Below are positions 17,124 through 18,031 of a stretch of DNA of 18,031 nucleotides, one piece after another. The stretch lies in NCBI GenBank assembly GCA_964058845.1, contig CAXKVR010000940.1, positions 1 through 18,031 of the forward strand, read 5' to 3'. Within the stretch, counting starts at the first letter, position 1. Each line of letters begins with the position of its first letter. Source of the DNA: Carex sylvatica. Taxonomy: Eukaryota; Streptophyta; Magnoliopsida; Poales; Cyperaceae. The position numbers and the translations under genes were made by a program. The notes below the pieces were generated by a model. It was not told the DNA's origin. It made no database searches and was given only the letters and a program-made list of their open reading frames with translations.

Positions 17124-18031
17124 TATGATATTTCACCAAGCTTATAAAAAAGGTCTGAATTTAATAAATTTACTAATTCACTTGATAAAAGTTACTATAA
17201 TATATTATATTGAATTTGATAATATCATTTTGGGTTGTAGGCTATGATATATCTGGGTTCATCAATGATACACTAAATCACAAAATGACTAGGTACACAA
17301 GAAAAAAATTGAAATTTTAGAAAATACTTTTGGTACACTAAATTCACACAATTAAGGCAAGTGGTTCGAAGCAAAGGCCTAAAAATAGTCTATTTGGGCC
17401 TACTCCAAATGTGGAGAAACTGTACATCAAAATGAACCACTTCAATTAATTTTAGTGCTACATTGTGGACCACTGAAGAAGAATCACCACCTTTTTTAGG
17501 TTTCCTCTTCATGTTATTTTTGTCTAATAAATTGACAGCATTTGCACTTTGAGTTCCATTGGGATATCATTACTTGGGGTAAAAGAGGAGGTATTGCACA
17601 AATTTTTGGCGTAAAGCATGTAAAAATTTCCAACTTGATGCATATATTTTTTTAAAAACTTGGTAGTGATAACTTGATGCATTAGCTGGGTATTTAAATT
17701 AAAATAATAGTTCCCAAAAAAATATGGAGTTTTAGGGGGACGCATAATGGGAGATCAAAAGGATTAATATTTCAATTCACACTTTAGAATTTGACTGTTA
17801 AAGTCTCATTGTTACCAAAATTCAAATTCACAGCTAATAATACCAAAATTTGGACATCAATATCTATTTTTGCACTTGATATAAACACTTCAAATTTCCC
17901 GAAATTTTTATTTTCAACATAAACAAAATAAACCAAAACACCCCAGTTTCTAGGGATTTCAAAAATTATCCAGACCGCTGGGCCATTATGCAGCCTCAAA
18001 TACTATGGTCCGCACATGCATACTGTGTCCT
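17124..18031. other. AT-rich intergenic stretch, no gene seen
   Basis: Short frames here look fortuitous. Minor repeats are TACACTAAAT-CACA at about 17269 and 17335, and AACTTGATGCAT near 17632 and 17670. No element ends, RNA genes or promoter motifs could be supported. Confidence 0.5.

Noticed and set aside
17784..17999. Minus-strand 71-codon frame at the right end of the window.
   Set aside because: AT-rich, no start context or motif; likely chance.

Overview
The window comes from the nuclear genome of a flowering plant. The evidence is a split, intron-containing gene for an organelle-targeted one-carbon enzyme with GT-AG introns, a plant-type Ty3/gypsy retrotransposon primed by initiator tRNA-Met, and a dense set of Mutator-, hAT- and Tourist-type miniature elements. 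I cannot name the species. Base composition is AT-rich apart from exons and transposon coding remnants.

The only intact protein gene is on the minus strand at 536-3549. It has five exons that splice in frame to 375 residues and encodes a bifunctional methylenetetrahydrofolate dehydrogenase / methenyltetrahydrofolate cyclohydrolase (FolD) with a probable mitochondrial presequence. Its third intron holds a 377-bp foldback MITE with a perfect 9-bp target duplication and a run of 25 C. A second element, rich in CGGTT motifs, starts 49 bp upstream of the start codon.

From 5262 to about 10722 lies a degenerate plus-strand Ty3/gypsy element: a 2.63-kb 5' LTR with an unusual array of small hairpins, a tRNA-iMet primer binding site, and gag, protease, reverse transcriptase and the start of RNase H. 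Stops, frameshifts and an internal gag deletion have broken it. RNase H stops abruptly; integrase and the 3' LTR are absent.

From about 10786 to 14416 two inverted repeats of about 170 bp face each other, defining a 3.6-kb DNA-transposon-like unit that is probably Mutator-like. No transposase is recognisable inside. Just inside the right inverted repeat is a minus-strand stretch resembling a 5' UTR and first exon, so a captured gene fragment is possible.

From 14417 to 18031 there are no genes. The region holds a Tourist-like MITE with TAA duplications, a CCGTATCC-rich hAT-like repeat with a duplicated right end, a second copy of the foldback family found in the FolD intron, a two-unit tandem repeat, and a 562-bp hAT MITE with a perfect 8-bp target duplication and an internal 14-unit minisatellite.

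No genes work together as a pathway here. The picture is one housekeeping gene in a nest of transposable elements. The items most worth a second look are the LTR hairpin array, the 3.6-kb unit and the MITE inside the FolD intron. No RNA gene or CRISPR was seen.
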